A stretch of DNA of 64,000 bases. It comes from Streptomyces poonensis. GTDB lineage: Bacteria > Actinomycetota > Actinomycetes > Streptomycetales > Streptomycetaceae. The position numbers and the translations under genes were made by a program. Under the pieces are notes generated by a model. The model did not search any database. It was given only the letters and a program-made list of their open reading frames with translations, and was not told where the DNA came from. Position 1 is the stretch's first letter. The number at the start of each line of letters is the position of its first letter. This document shows, one piece after another, positions 42,967 through 51,803 of this stretch. The DNA is taken from assembly GCF_014650915.1 (NCBI RefSeq), contig NZ_BMVW01000011.1:1-64000 (forward strand). The letters are read 5' to 3'.

Positions 42967-44187
42967 ATGCCTTTCGCGCTTCTGGCCCTCGCGATCGGGG
43001 CCTTCGGGATCGGAACCACCGAGTTTGTGATCATGGGTCTGTTGCCCGAGGTCGCGCGTGACTTCGACGTCTCGATCCCCCTTGCCGGCTGGCTGGTCAC
43101 CGGCTACGCGCTCGGCGTCATGATCGGCGCTCCGATCATGACCGTTCTGGGCACGAGGGTGTCCCGCAAGCGGATGCTGATGCTGCTCATGGGGCTGTTC
43201 GTCCTCGGCAATCTGCTCTCCGCGGTGGCCCCCGCCTTCGCCCTCATGCTCGTCGGCCGTGTCGTCGCCTCGCTCGCCCACGGCGCTTTCTTCGGTATCG
43301 GGTCGGTCGTCGCGGCGGACCTGGTCGCGCCGGAGAAGAAAGCGGGTGCCATCGCGATGATGTTCACCGGGCTCACTGTCGCCAACGTGGTCGGCGTCCC
43401 GCTCGGCACCTTCATCGGGCAGTCCGCCGGATGGCGCATCACCTTCACCGTCGTCGCCGCCCTGGGTGTGGTCGGGCTCGTGGGCATCGCCCGGCTCGTC
43501 CCCGACCTGCCCAAGCCGGAGGGTGTGCACCTGGGCCATGAGCTGGCTGCCTTCAGGAACGTGCAGGTCCTGCTCGCCATGGCGATGACCGTGCTGGGCT
43601 TCGGTGGTGTCTTCGCAGCCGTCACCTACATCGCGCCGATGATGACGCATGCCGCGGGCTTCGCCGACTCCTCCGTTACCTGGCTTCTCGTCCTCTTCGG
43701 CCTGGGCATGGTCGGAGGCAACCTCGTGGGCGGCAGGCTCGCCGATCGGGCGCTGATGCCCCTGCTGTACGTCTCGCTGGGCTCGCTCGCCGCCGTCCTC
43801 GCGCTCTTCACGCTCACCGCTCACAACAAGGTCGCTGCGGCAGTGACCGTCGTGCTGATCGGCGCCCTCGGATTCGCGACCGTCCCGCCGCTGCAGAAGC
43901 GCGTCCTCGACCAGGCGCACGGAGCTCCCACTCTGGCTTCGGCTGTGAACATCGGCGCCTTCAACCTCGGCAACGCGCTCTCCGCCTGGCTCGGGGGTCT
44001 CGTCATCGCGGCGGGCCTCGGCTACACCGCTCCGAACTGGGTCGGCGCTCTCCTCGCTGCCGGCGCACTGGTTCTGGCCGTCGCCTCGGCGGCACTGGAG
44101 CGCCGGCAGAGCGTTCCCGGCAGGACCGTCGCAGGCGGAGGGGCAGCCGCAGCGCAGACCGAGGTGCACACCGCTGGACGCCATTGA
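42967..44187 (+). CDS. MFS drug/metabolite efflux transporter (DHA1, AraJ-like)
   Basis: A 406-residue 12-helix transporter beginning FALLALAIGAFGIGTTEFVIMGLLPEVA, the signature of the DHA1 group with AraJ/YdhP-type exporters. Motif A-like VLGTRVSRKRMLML follows helix 2. GAAGGG lies upstream of the ATG. Divergent from marR, typical of a regulated exporter; substrate unknown. Confidence 0.9.
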   Translation: MPFALLALAIGAFGIGTTEFVIMGLLPEVARDFDVSIPLAGWLVTGYALGVMIGAPIMTVLGTRVSRKRMLMLLMGLFVLGNLLSAVAPAFALMLVGRVVASLAHGAFFGIGSVVAADLVAPEKKAGAIAMMFTGLTVANVVGVPLGTFIGQSAGWRITFTVVAALGVVGLVGIARLVPDLPKPEGVHLGHELAAFRNVQVLLAMAMTVLGFGGVFAAVTYIAPMMTHAAGFADSSVTWLLVLFGLGMVGGNLVGGRLADRALMPLLYVSLGSLAAVLALFTLTAHNKVAAAVTVVLIGALGFATVPPLQKRVLDQAHGAPTLASAVNIGAFNLGNALSAWLGGLVIAAGLGYTAPNWVGALLAAGALVLAVASAALERRQSVPGRTVAGGGAAAAQTEVHTAGRH

Positions 44188-44267
44188 TCGTTCACTTGGG
44201 CTGTGGAAGCCGACGGAGGCCGACGGGAGCCGAACGGCGACGGCGACCGGAACGGCAAGGCCGGACA

Positions 44268-44298
44268 GCGGCGCGGGACCAGACACGTCCCGCGCCGC
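44268..44298. terminator. Terminator between convergent MFS and GNAT genes
   Basis: A 12-bp perfect stem GCGGCGCGGGAC/GTCCCGCGCCGC (44268-44279, 44287-44298) with loop CAGACAC. Confidence 0.85.
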
Positions 44299-44325
44299 AG
44301 GCGTACGTGTGATGTACGAGGCCCC

Positions 44326-45264
44326 TCAGCCCGCGGCTACCGTCAGCGGAGCGAACCGGCGGGTCCAGTCGCCCGGCAGTTCCGGGGTCCCGTGGGTCAT
44401 CACCGCGTTGAAGGCCACCGAGGCCAGACCGCGTTGCTTCACCCACTCCAGCAGTTCCTCGTGACGCACGTCGATGTCGGTGCGCAGGGGGCGGTCGGTG
44501 TGGGCGGCCAGCGAGGTGATGAGCGCCTTCGCCGTTTCCGTGTCACGGGCGATCAGCGGTCCCACCACGTGCGTATTCATGTTCGGCCAGGCGGCCGCGT
44601 ACCCGATGATCCGGCCGTTCTCCTCGGCGACACGCAGCTGGTCGGCGAAGGCGGGGAGGCGGGTGATCACATGAGTGCGGTCCGTGCCGAAGACGTCCTC
44701 GTCGAGCCGGAGGATGGTGATCATGTCCTCGGCGGTGGCCGGGCGCGTGGTGACCGTGGGCTCCCTCTCGGCGGGCACGAAATTCCCGAGGACCATCTCG
44801 GCTCGACCCGTGACCTTGAACCCCAGTTCTTCGTAGAGCGGCCGACCGTAGGGCGTCGCGTGCAGGGTGAGCGGCGTCATCCCGAGCTCACCCACGATGT
44901 GCCGCATCAGGCGGCGGCCGACACCCTGACGGGCATGCCTCTCGGCCACCAGCACCATGCCGATCGCTCCGAGGTCGGGGCGATCCGTCGGACCGTACTC
45001 CGTCACGACGCAGGCGCAGAGGAGACCGCCGTCGGGATCGTCGATGCCGTACCCCCTCCCGGCGGTGAGCAGGAGTCCCCACTTGTGTTCCTCGCGGGGC
45101 CAGCCCCGGTCCTCGGACAAGTCGGCGCACGCGGAAAGATCCCGGAGCGTCAAGCGGCGAATGGGAAGAGCGTTGAGGGAAGGAGTCGGCACGGGAGCCA
45201 GGCTGTCCGATCTGCGCGTCTCACGTCCACCGGTTTGCAGGGAGACGTACGGGCTTTTGGCCAT
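44326..45264 (-). CDS. Tandem-GNAT acetyltransferase
   Basis: A 312-residue protein with two GNAT domains. The first (about 35-150) has the acetyl-CoA motif VAERHARQGVGRRLMRHIV and the second (about 165-312) begins VTTRPATAEDMITILRLDEDVFG and resembles the Acetyltransf_18-type C-terminal domain. Start uncertain: ATG at 45264, a GTG at 45303 inside parS site 12, or a later GTG before PTPSLNALPIRR are all possible, none with a strong ribosome-binding site. Substrate unknown. Divergent from the flavohaemoglobin gene. Confidence 0.82.
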   Translation of the reverse strand: MAKSPYVSLQTGGRETRRSDSLAPVPTPSLNALPIRRLTLRDLSACADLSEDRGWPREEHKWGLLLTAGRGYGIDDPDGGLLCACVVTEYGPTDRPDLGAIGMVLVAERHARQGVGRRLMRHIVGELGMTPLTLHATPYGRPLYEELGFKVTGRAEMVLGNFVPAEREPTVTTRPATAEDMITILRLDEDVFGTDRTHVITRLPAFADQLRVAEENGRIIGYAAAWPNMNTHVVGPLIARDTETAKALITSLAAHTDRPLRTDIDVRHEELLEWVKQRGLASVAFNAVMTHGTPELPGDWTRRFAPLTVAAG

Positions 45265-45296
45265 GTCGCGCACCGATCCACAGAAGGCGGACAGAT

Positions 45297-45310
45297 GTTT
45301 CACGTGAAAC
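45297..45310. other. parS: parS site 12
   Basis: Perfect GTTTCACGTGAAAC about 33 bases upstream of the chosen GNAT start, in the divergent promoter gap. Confidence 0.95.
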
Positions 45311-45373
45311 GTCGGCCGGGGACCCGTGCCGGGGGCATATGGAGACCGCGCTCTTCAGCCAGTAGTTGAATAA

Positions 45374-45402
45374 TTGACATATCGACCGCGCTAGGTTACT
45401 GC
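45374..45402 (+). promoter_or_regulatory. Candidate promoter of the flavohaemoglobin gene
   Basis: TTGACA (45374-45379), a 17-base spacer and TACTGC (45397-45402) lie in an unusually AT-rich patch. The gap 45265-45577 otherwise contains only parS site 12. Confidence 0.5.
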
Positions 45403-45577
45403 GGTACATCTCATACTTTCGCCTACTTGTCCGTACGGAGCGGGAATCTGGGTTGAATGTGGCCGCTTGGCCGACCGGGGGGCGAACGGGAAAAGTGAAG
45501 CCGTCTGCGGAAAATCGGCAACTTCCGATGGGGGAAGGGTGCAGAACGACCAAATGATGTGCGAGGCGAGGCGCACC

Positions 45578-46921
45578 ATGAACGCATCGGCCACCATGAC
45601 GGCCGACGACGGCTTACCCGGCGGCGCCGGCGCGGACGGCTGGCCGCCCCCGTCTCCGCATTCGATGCCGACGACGGAGCAGGAACGCGAGGTCACCCGA
45701 CCGGCCGGGCAGCGACCGCCGCTCAGTGGGCCGGAGCCGATCGGGCCGCCCCACCCCGACATCGAGGAACACCTGCCCTCGCAGCCGTCCGAGCCCGCAG
45801 CGCAGCCTTCGCCTGACGCCGTGCTCATCCGGCGGACCCTGTCGGCGATCGAGCCCATCGCCGACAAGGTGGCCTCGTACTTCTACGCCCTGCTTTTTGT
45901 GCGCCACCCCGAGCTGCGATCGCTCTTCCCGCCGGCGATGGACGCCCAGCGGGACCGTCTGCTCAAGGCGCTGCTCACCGCGGCCGAGCACATCGACAAC
46001 ACCGCTGTCCTCGTCGACTACCTGCAGCGTCTCGGCCGGGGACACCGCAAGTACGGCACCCTCCCGGAGCACTATCCGGCGGTCGGCGAAAGCCTCATCG
46101 GGACACTGGACAAATTCGCCGCATCGGTCTGGAACGACGACACCGAGGCAGCCTGGGTGCGGGCGTACACGACGATCTCCCAGGTGATGATCGACGCTGC
46201 GGCCGCGGACGAGGTGCACTCTCCGCCCTGGTGGATGGCCGAGATCGTCGAGCACGAGCTGAGAACGCCAGAGGTAGCCGTTCTCACCCTCCGCACGGAT
46301 CAGCCTTACCCATTTCTCGCCGGGCAGTACGCGATGCTGGAGACGCCGTGGTGGCCGCGAGTCTGGCGGCACTATTCCTTCGCGTCGGCGCCCCGCGCCG
46401 ACGGTCTGCTGTCGTTCCACGTGAAGGCCATCCCGGCGGGCTGGGTCTCCAACGCTCTGGTGAACCACGCCCGTCCCGGTGACGTCATTCGGCTCGGGCC
46501 GCCGACCGGCTTCATGACGGTCGACCACACCACTGACAGCGGATTGCTGTGCCTGGGCGGCGGCACGGGCATAGCGCCGATCAAGGCCCTGCTGGAGGAC
46601 GTCGCCGAGCACGGCGTGCGTCGCCCGGTCGAGGTGTTCTACGGAGCCCGCACCAACGTCGACCTGTACGACATCGACACCCTGCTGCGGATGCAGCAGC
46701 GTCATTCGTGGCTGGACGTCCGCCCGGTCGTGGACCGGGACGGGCGCCTCCAGCTTCCTGGCGTCATCCGCGAGTACGGCCCGTGGAACGAGTACGAGGC
46801 GTATCTTTCGGGCCCGCCCGGCATGATCCGGAGCGGTGTGAACGCCTTGAGAGCCGTTGGCGTCCCGTCAGAGCACATCAGGCACGACTCGGTTGAGGAA
46901 CTCGTGGCCGCCGGGTACTGA
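45578..46921 (+). CDS. Flavohaemoglobin-like globin-reductase
   Basis: A globin fused to a ferredoxin-reductase-type FAD/NAD module, as in nitric oxide dioxygenases. The globin (about 80-215) has the B10-type tyrosine in YFY (about 103) and the proximal histidine in GHRKYG (H156) followed by PEHYPAVG. The FAD motif RHYSFAS is at 264-270 and the nucleotide motif GGGTGIAP at 327-334. An 80-residue Pro-rich N-terminal extension is unlike Hmp (about 400 residues). Start uncertain: ATG at 45578 is chosen for GAGGCG upstream, but the frame opens at 45467. NO detoxification is inferred from the family. Confidence 0.85.
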   Translation: MNASATMTADDGLPGGAGADGWPPPSPHSMPTTEQEREVTRPAGQRPPLSGPEPIGPPHPDIEEHLPSQPSEPAAQPSPDAVLIRRTLSAIEPIADKVASYFYALLFVRHPELRSLFPPAMDAQRDRLLKALLTAAEHIDNTAVLVDYLQRLGRGHRKYGTLPEHYPAVGESLIGTLDKFAASVWNDDTEAAWVRAYTTISQVMIDAAAADEVHSPPWWMAEIVEHELRTPEVAVLTLRTDQPYPFLAGQYAMLETPWWPRVWRHYSFASAPRADGLLSFHVKAIPAGWVSNALVNHARPGDVIRLGPPTGFMTVDHTTDSGLLCLGGGTGIAPIKALLEDVAEHGVRRPVEVFYGARTNVDLYDIDTLLRMQQRHSWLDVRPVVDRDGRLQLPGVIREYGPWNEYEAYLSGPPGMIRSGVNALRAVGVPSEHIRHDSVEELVAAGY

Positions 46922-46957
46922 CCTCGGTTCTCCCGGCCCGGTCAGGAGCGTGATCTC

Positions 46958-47440
46958 TCAGCCCAGATCAGGAGCGTGCATGGCCCGCACGCCCTCGATG
47001 TTCCCGTCGAGGTAGTGACGCAGGGACAGTGGGACCAGATGCACGGAGGCGATCCCGACGCGGGTGAAGGGCACACGGACGATCTCGTACTCGCCGTGCG
47101 GCTCGTCGACCTCCGGACCGTGCCGCTGGGACGTGTCCATGGATTCCAGACGGCAGACGAAGAAGTGCTGGACCTTCACACCGGTCGCGCCGCCGTCCTC
47201 GCCGATGTGCTCGACGGTGTCCACGAAGCACGGCACCACATCGGTGATCTTGGCGCCGAGTTCCTCATGCACCTCACGGTGGAGCGCGTCGACGACAGTC
47301 GTGTCCTCCGGTTCGACGCCGCCTCCGGGAGTGACCCAGTAAGGATCGACACCGGGCTTGGTCCGCTTGATCAGGACGAGATCGTCACCGTCGAGCAGGA
47401 TGGCACGGGCGGTGCGCTTGACCACGGGTCGGTCGGTCAT
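46958..47440 (-). CDS. Nudix hydrolase
   Basis: A 160-residue pyrophosphohydrolase with a complete Nudix box: GGGVEPEDTTVVDALHREVH then EELGA at about 38-62, matching GX5EX7REUXEEXGU. Substrate unknown; the family hydrolyses nucleoside diphosphates linked to other groups. ATG at 47440 follows a weak ribosome-binding site. Convergent with the flavohaemoglobin gene. Confidence 0.92.
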   Translation of the reverse strand: MTDRPVVKRTARAILLDGDDLVLIKRTKPGVDPYWVTPGGGVEPEDTTVVDALHREVHEELGAKITDVVPCFVDTVEHIGEDGGATGVKVQHFFVCRLESMDTSQRHGPEVDEPHGEYEIVRVPFTRVGIASVHLVPLSLRHYLDGNIEGVRAMHAPDLG

Positions 47441-47461
47441 GGGAGAAATGTGGCCCGACTG

Positions 47462-47475
47462 GTTCCACGTGAAAC
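47462..47475. other. parS: parS site 13, one mismatch
   Basis: GTTCCACGTGAAAC differs from the consensus at one position. It lies 22 bases upstream of the Nudix start and 24 bp from a perfect site. Confidence 0.75.
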
Positions 47476-47485
47476 CTGCCTCCTG

Positions 47486-47499
47486 GTTTCACGTGAAAC
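47486..47499. other. parS: parS site 14
   Basis: Perfect GTTTCACGTGAAAC upstream of the Nudix gene, paired with the imperfect site 13. Confidence 0.95.
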
Positions 47500-47593
47500 G
47501 CAGCGAAGCCCCGCAAGGGCGGACGGCGCTTGTGATGAAGTGTGGGGCTGCCGGTACCGGCGTGCACGGCGCCGGGCGGCGGCGCAGCGGCCT

Positions 47594-48499
47594 TCACGAC
47601 CATCCCGCGGCCGTCCGAAGCAGCCGGTCGTGAGCCCGCGCGATATGCGGCATGGCCAGGGTGCCGGTGCGAACCGCCAGAAAGTATGTCCGCAGCGGAG
47701 GCACCGCCGGTTCGAGGAGCGCCACGATGTCGCCGCGGTCCAGAGCGGAGACGCACAGATAGCGCGGCAGTACGGCGATACCCGCGCCGGCGATTGTGCA
47801 GGCGAGGACCGCGCGGAGGTCGGGGACGATGACGGTGCCGGAGGCGGCGGGGCGGGAGTCGAAGACGGAAGCCCAGTAGCGGGTGGCGAACGGAAGCGAC
47901 TCATGCACCTCGACGAGCGGGAGGCGCTCCAGAGCGTGGGCACCCCTGCGGCGCAGTTTGACCGTATTGATCCGGGAGACCCAGGAGGGAGCGGCCACCA
48001 GGATGTGCTCCTCGTCGCACAGCGGAGTCGAGGTGAGCAGGGCGCCGCGTGGACGGGCCGTGGTGATGGCCAGATCGTGATGCCCGGCGGCGAGGCCCTC
48101 GAGCGTCTCCTCGGCGTTCCCGAAGGATGCACGCAGTGCGAAGCCCTGGCCGTTCTCCCGGGTCAGCTCGGTGAGGGCGGGCAGCGCACGTTCCGCGGTG
48201 AACTCGGGAGGCCCGGCGAGGTGCAGCGTGCGTAAGGAGAAGTCCTCGTCCAGCCCGGTCTCGGTGATCTCGACCAGGGCGTCGAGATGCGGCGCCGCCT
48301 TGTGCGCGAGTTCGTCACCTATCGAGGTGGGGGTCACCCCACGGGCCTGGCGCAGGAACAGCGGGCGGCCCAGTTGCCGCTCCAGGGTCCGTATCTGCGA
48401 GGTCACAGCCGGCTGTGACAGGCCCAGCAGCGCGGCGGCGCGGGTGAAGGAGCCGGCCCGGTGCACGGTCACGAAAGTGCGCAGCAGGGCCAAGTCCAT
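47594..48499 (-). CDS. LysR family transcriptional regulator
   Basis: A 301-residue regulator with the N-terminal winged helix (LLRTFVTVHRAGSFTRAAALLGLSQPAV at about 5-32, then SQIRTLERQLGRPLF) and a type 2 periplasmic-binding-like effector domain at about 90-295. ATG at 48499. The usual divergently transcribed target is missing: the next gene upstream, a cystathionine lyase gene, is on the same strand. Target unknown. Confidence 0.91.
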   Translation of the reverse strand: MDLALLRTFVTVHRAGSFTRAAALLGLSQPAVTSQIRTLERQLGRPLFLRQARGVTPTSIGDELAHKAAPHLDALVEITETGLDEDFSLRTLHLAGPPEFTAERALPALTELTRENGQGFALRASFGNAEETLEGLAAGHHDLAITTARPRGALLTSTPLCDEEHILVAAPSWVSRINTVKLRRRGAHALERLPLVEVHESLPFATRYWASVFDSRPAASGTVIVPDLRAVLACTIAGAGIAVLPRYLCVSALDRGDIVALLEPAVPPLRTYFLAVRTGTLAMPHIARAHDRLLRTAAGWS

Positions 48500-48536
48500 G
48501 GTCTCCCTCCCCTCCTGTCACCTCCGAGCGCCCAAC

Positions 48537-48553
48537 TATAAATATGTCGATAG
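48537..48553. promoter_or_regulatory. AT-rich dyad before the LysR gene
   Basis: CTAT(48537-48540)-9 bases-ATAG(48550-48553) in an AT-rich island 38-54 bases upstream of the LysR start resembles the T-N11-A dyad of LysR operators and could serve autoregulation. Short, so only suggestive. Confidence 0.4.
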
Positions 48554-48631
48554 GTCTCTGTCGCTACTGTGATTGGACACTGACACAGAGTCAACTAGCC
48601 TTGTTGGCGCGGTTCTTGGCGCCCGGGACCG

Positions 48632-48670
48632 GGACGGTCCGAGCCACGAGGGGGGAGGCTCGGACCGTCC
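48632..48670 (-). terminator. Terminator after the phosphatase-cystathionine lyase operon
   Basis: A 14-bp perfect stem GGACGGTCCGAGCC/GGCTCGGACCGTCC (48632-48645, 48657-48670), about 120 bases past the stop of the minus-strand cystathionine lyase gene. Confidence 0.8.
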
Positions 48671-48789
48671 GTCGTACGTACCCGAAAACCACGCGGTGAG
48701 AACACGTCGACCAGGCGCGATCCTGTCCGGCGAGGGCCGGTCGTACGGGAAGGACCGGAGACGGGGACGTCCGGAGGAGACGTGCGCGA

Positions 48790-49929
48790 TCAGCCCGCCG
48801 ACTCGTCGAGCGCGCGCAGGACGTCCGCCACCAGGTCCTCGGTGTCTTCGGCGCCGCAGGAGAAGCGGACGAAGCCCTCCGCGACCGCGTCCCCGCCCCA
48901 CCGTCCGCGCCGCTCGGCCGTGGACCGCACCCCGCCGAAGCTGGTCGCGTCGTCCACGAGGCGCAGCGACTCCAGGAACCGGTCGGCACGCGCGCGCGTG
49001 GGCAGCGAGAAGGACACCACGCACCCGAAGCGCCGCATCTGCCGTGAGGCGATCTCGTGCGAGGGGTCGTCGGGCAGCCCCGGATAGCGCAGCCCGCTCA
49101 CCTCCGGGCGTCCCTTCAGAGCCTCGGCAAGGGCCAGCGCGTTGGCGTTCTGCCGTTCGGCGCGCAGCTGCAGTGTGGCGAGCGAGCGGTGGGCGAGCCA
49201 GGCCTCCATGGGCCCCGCGATGGCACCGACGATCTTGCGCCAGCGCCGTACCGAAGCCATCAGCGCGGCGTTCCGGGACGTCACGTATCCCAGCAGGACA
49301 TCCCCGTGCCCGGTGAGCTGCTTGGTACCGCTGGCCACGGCGAAGTCGGCCCCGAGGTCCAGGGGCCGCTGTCCGAGCGGGGTCGCCAGGGTGTTGTCGA
49401 CGGCGACGAGGCACCCGCGCGCGTGTGCCTCGTCGGCCAGCCGCCGCACGTCGCACACGTCCAGGCCCGGGTTCGACGGAGTCTCGATCCACAGCAGGCT
49501 CGCCCCGTCGAGGACCTCCAACTGGGCATCGCCACCCGTCGGCGCGGTGCGCACCTCGACGCCGTACGCCTCCAGCTGCTGGCGCACCAGCGGCAGCGCC
49601 TGGTAGCCGTCGTTCGGCAGAACTGCGACGTCACCGGTGCGCAGCTGCGAGAAGAGCACGGCGGAGATGGCGGCCATGCCGGAGGGGAAGACCAGCGTCT
49701 CGACGTCGTCCTTCCCCGGAGCCTCCAGCTCGCCGATCGCGCGCTCCAGAAGGGTCCAGGTGGGGTTCTCGTCGCGGCCGTAGGTGTAGGGACCCGTGGG
49801 CTCGCCCGGCAGGTGGAAGTGAGCGGCGAACACCGGGCCCGGCAGGGTCGGCTCGTACTTGACGGGCTCGGGCAGTCCGGCCCGTACGGCCCGGGTGCCG
49901 TCCCCGATGTCGGTGGTCGTCTCGCTCAT
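48790..49929 (-). CDS. Cystathionine gamma-lyase-type PLP enzyme
   Basis: A 379-residue Cys/Met-metabolism PLP enzyme, probably splitting cystathionine to cysteine, ammonia and 2-oxobutyrate. The PLP lysine is K203 in SGTKQLTGH; other hallmarks are YGRDENPTW (50-58), FPSGMAA (81-87) and IETPSNPGLDV (148-158). ATG at 49929 overlaps the stop of the upstream phosphatase gene (ATGA), so the two are translationally coupled. Distinguishing gamma-lyase from gamma-synthase by sequence alone is not certain. Confidence 0.88.
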   Translation of the reverse strand: MSETTTDIGDGTRAVRAGLPEPVKYEPTLPGPVFAAHFHLPGEPTGPYTYGRDENPTWTLLERAIGELEAPGKDDVETLVFPSGMAAISAVLFSQLRTGDVAVLPNDGYQALPLVRQQLEAYGVEVRTAPTGGDAQLEVLDGASLLWIETPSNPGLDVCDVRRLADEAHARGCLVAVDNTLATPLGQRPLDLGADFAVASGTKQLTGHGDVLLGYVTSRNAALMASVRRWRKIVGAIAGPMEAWLAHRSLATLQLRAERQNANALALAEALKGRPEVSGLRYPGLPDDPSHEIASRQMRRFGCVVSFSLPTRARADRFLESLRLVDDATSFGGVRSTAERRGRWGGDAVAEGFVRFSCGAEDTEDLVADVLRALDESAG

Positions 49930-50417
49930 GCCGCCTGTCCCTTCACTTGCTCATGTACTGCGGTGAGCAGCCCCCTGCTCGCCGCCTCAACCATCTCAAG
50001 ACACTCCTCGAAACCGTCGGTGCCCCCGTAGTACGGGTCCGGCACGTCGAGGTCATCGCCCGCGGCCGGGTCGTACGAGCGCAGGAGCCGCACTTTCCCC
50101 GCATCCTCAGCGGTGGGTGCGAGGCGGCGCAGCGCCCTGAGGTGGCCGGCGTCGAGGGCGATCACGAGATCGAGCCGGGCGAACCAGGCGGGACGGAACT
50201 GCCGGGCGGTGTGGTCTCCGGCGTAGCCGTGAGCCTCCAGGACGGCGACGGTGCGCGGATCGGCTCCCTCCCCCTCGTGCCAGCCGTCCGTGCCGGCACT
50301 GTCGATCTCGACCAGGCCGTCCAGCCCGGCCTCCTCGACGCGCGCGCGGAAGACGGACTCGGCCATCGGGGAACGGCAGATGTTGCCGGTGCAGACGAAG
50401 CAGACGCGGTAGGTCAT
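49926..50417 (-). CDS. Low-molecular-weight protein-tyrosine phosphatase
   Basis: A 163-residue phosphatase with the P-loop CX5R as CTGNICRS (9-16) and the general-acid loop DPYYGG near residues 129-134. In S. coelicolor a similar enzyme, PtpA, affects secondary metabolism; whether this is the same gene is likely from the locus but not proven. ATG at 50417. It overlaps the cystathionine lyase gene and follows the holin-like gene by eight bases, forming a three-gene operon. Confidence 0.9.
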   Translation of the reverse strand: MTYRVCFVCTGNICRSPMAESVFRARVEEAGLDGLVEIDSAGTDGWHEGEGADPRTVAVLEAHGYAGDHTARQFRPAWFARLDLVIALDAGHLRALRRLAPTAEDAGKVRLLRSYDPAAGDDLDVPDPYYGGTDGFEECLEMVEAASRGLLTAVHEQVKGQAA

Positions 50418-50425
50418 GTCCGCGC

Positions 50426-50803
50426 TCAGTCGGTGTCGGGCAGGACGACGGACAGCGCCCAGGACACGATCGAAATGATCAGGGCACCCAGTACGGCGGT
50501 CCAGAAGCCCTCCACATGGAAGCTCAGGTCGAGCTTGTCGGCGAGCCACGAGGTGAGCAGCAGCATCAGGGCGTTGACCACCAGAGTGATCAGGCCGAGC
50601 GTCAGGATGAAGAGGGGGAACGTGAGGATCTTCACGATCGGCTTGACCACCGCGTTCACCAGGCCGAAGACCACGGCGACCAGCAGCAGGGTGCCGACCT
50701 TCCGGCCGGTGCTGTCGCCGGTCAGGGTGATCTTGTCGAGCAGCCAGACGGCGACCGCCAGGGCCCCCGCGTTGGCGATCGTCTTGACTACGAAATTCAT
50801 CAT
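50426..50803 (-). CDS. Phage holin family 4-like membrane protein (YvlD-like)
   Basis: A 125-residue protein with four hydrophobic segments (about 5-20, 33-52, 58-80, 95-120) and NAVVKPIVKILTFPLFILTLGL, the hallmark of the YvlD/COG1950 group. Despite the family name nothing phage-like lies nearby; function unknown. ATG at 50803 (MMNFVV). First gene of the operon with the tyrosine phosphatase, and divergent from the cupin gene. Confidence 0.88.
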   Translation of the reverse strand: MMNFVVKTIANAGALAVAVWLLDKITLTGDSTGRKVGTLLLVAVVFGLVNAVVKPIVKILTFPLFILTLGLITLVVNALMLLLTSWLADKLDLSFHVEGFWTAVLGALIISIVSWALSVVLPDTD

Positions 50804-50863
50804 GTGTCTGATCGTGGCAGAAGCGAACGGACACGAGCACTGGGGCAAGGGCGGGCAAGGGTG

Positions 50864-51181
50864 ATGAAGGCATTCCGGCTGGACGAACTGGAGGCGGAAC
50901 GCGCCGCCAACGATGGTGCCTACCTGCAGTTCCTGCGGGAGCGGAACATGTCGGTCGGCCTGTACGCGCTCGACGCGGGCGCGCTCGACCCGCAGAGACC
51001 CCATGAGCAGGACGAGGTGTACTTCGTCGTCAGCGGACGTGCCGCGATCACGGTCGGCGTGGAGACCACCCAGGTCGCGCGCGGCAGCGTGGTGTACGTG
51101 CCCGCCGGGGTCGCCCACAAGTTCCACCACATCACGGAGGATCTGCGGGTGCTGGTGGTGTTCTCTCCGCCGGAGAGCTGA
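50864..51181 (+). CDS. Small cupin-domain protein
   Basis: A 105-residue single cupin barrel. Metal-binding motif 1 is present as PHEQDEVYFVVSGRAAITVG (about 46-65), with H47 and E51, and motif 2 as PAGVAHKFHHI (about 84-94). It probably binds a metal and a small ligand; no reaction can be assigned. ATG at 50864 follows GGGCAAGGGTG. Divergent from the holin-like gene. Confidence 0.86.
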   Translation: MKAFRLDELEAERAANDGAYLQFLRERNMSVGLYALDAGALDPQRPHEQDEVYFVVSGRAAITVGVETTQVARGSVVYVPAGVAHKFHHITEDLRVLVVFSPPES

Positions 51182-51357
51182 GACCCGTCTCGGGGTTCCC
51201 TAGGGGGACGATCAGGGACGGACAAGGGATGCGATACCTCCGGCCGCGCCCTTCGGCGCCCTAGCATCGAAGACAGGTACGAAGCCAGGACAGCAAGCAA
51301 CCCGGCAGCAGGCTCCCGGACATGGGGCGACGGGTGAGGACAGTGAGGACAGAGGCG

Positions 51358-51567
51358 ATGCGGGAGATCTTCGCGGGGTTGCCGTGGTGGGTGAAGTGGA
51401 TCGCGGTGCCGGTCATCGCTCTGGTCGTGTTCGGCAGTCTGATATTGAGCGTGCTGCACTTCGTGGTGGCGCTGCTCTTCAAGGTGCTGGTCTTCGTCGC
51501 GCTGGTCGGCGGACTGATCTACGTCGTGAGGAAGGTCAAGGCGGGATCGTCACGCACTGACTGGTGA
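51358..51567 (+). CDS. DUF5326 family small membrane protein
   Basis: A 69-residue protein starting MREIFAGLPWWVKWIAVPV, with two hydrophobic segments (about 12-30 and 32-55) and a basic C-terminus (RKVKAGSSRTDW). This small family is common in Streptomyces and has no known role. ATG at 51358 is preferred to GTG codons upstream. It lies between the cupin and ssgR genes on the same strand. Confidence 0.82.
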   Translation: MREIFAGLPWWVKWIAVPVIALVVFGSLILSVLHFVVALLFKVLVFVALVGGLIYVVRKVKAGSSRTDW

Positions 51568-51803
51568 GGCGTCAGCGTACGGCGCGCGATGGCTCTTCCG
51601 TGGGCGAGCTTCCAAACGGTCGGCGTGATAACAGGAACGGCAGGTTCCCTCGGGAGAGGGAAGTTTTCCGGCGGTGCCGTCGGCATGCGGTGACGGGCGG
51701 TTAAAGTCCGGAACTCGTGACGCGGGGGCAACCCCGCGGGCGGCGCACACCCCTCCCGTGCTCCCCCGCACGGGTGGCCCTCCTCGCGCTTCCGGAGTGA
51801 CCC

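Noticed and set aside
46414..46427. GTTCCACGTGAAGG in the flavohaemoglobin gene, parS-like
   Set aside because: Three mismatches to the 14-mer; explained by coding of SFHVKA.
46942..46978. Direct repeat TCAGGAGCGTG at 46942 and 46968
   Set aside because: Only 11 bp, partly in the Nudix 3' end; no associated element, probably chance.
50426..50803. Holin-like gene as a sign of prophage
   Set aside because: It belongs to the YvlD/holin-4-like housekeeping membrane family and no other phage gene is nearby.
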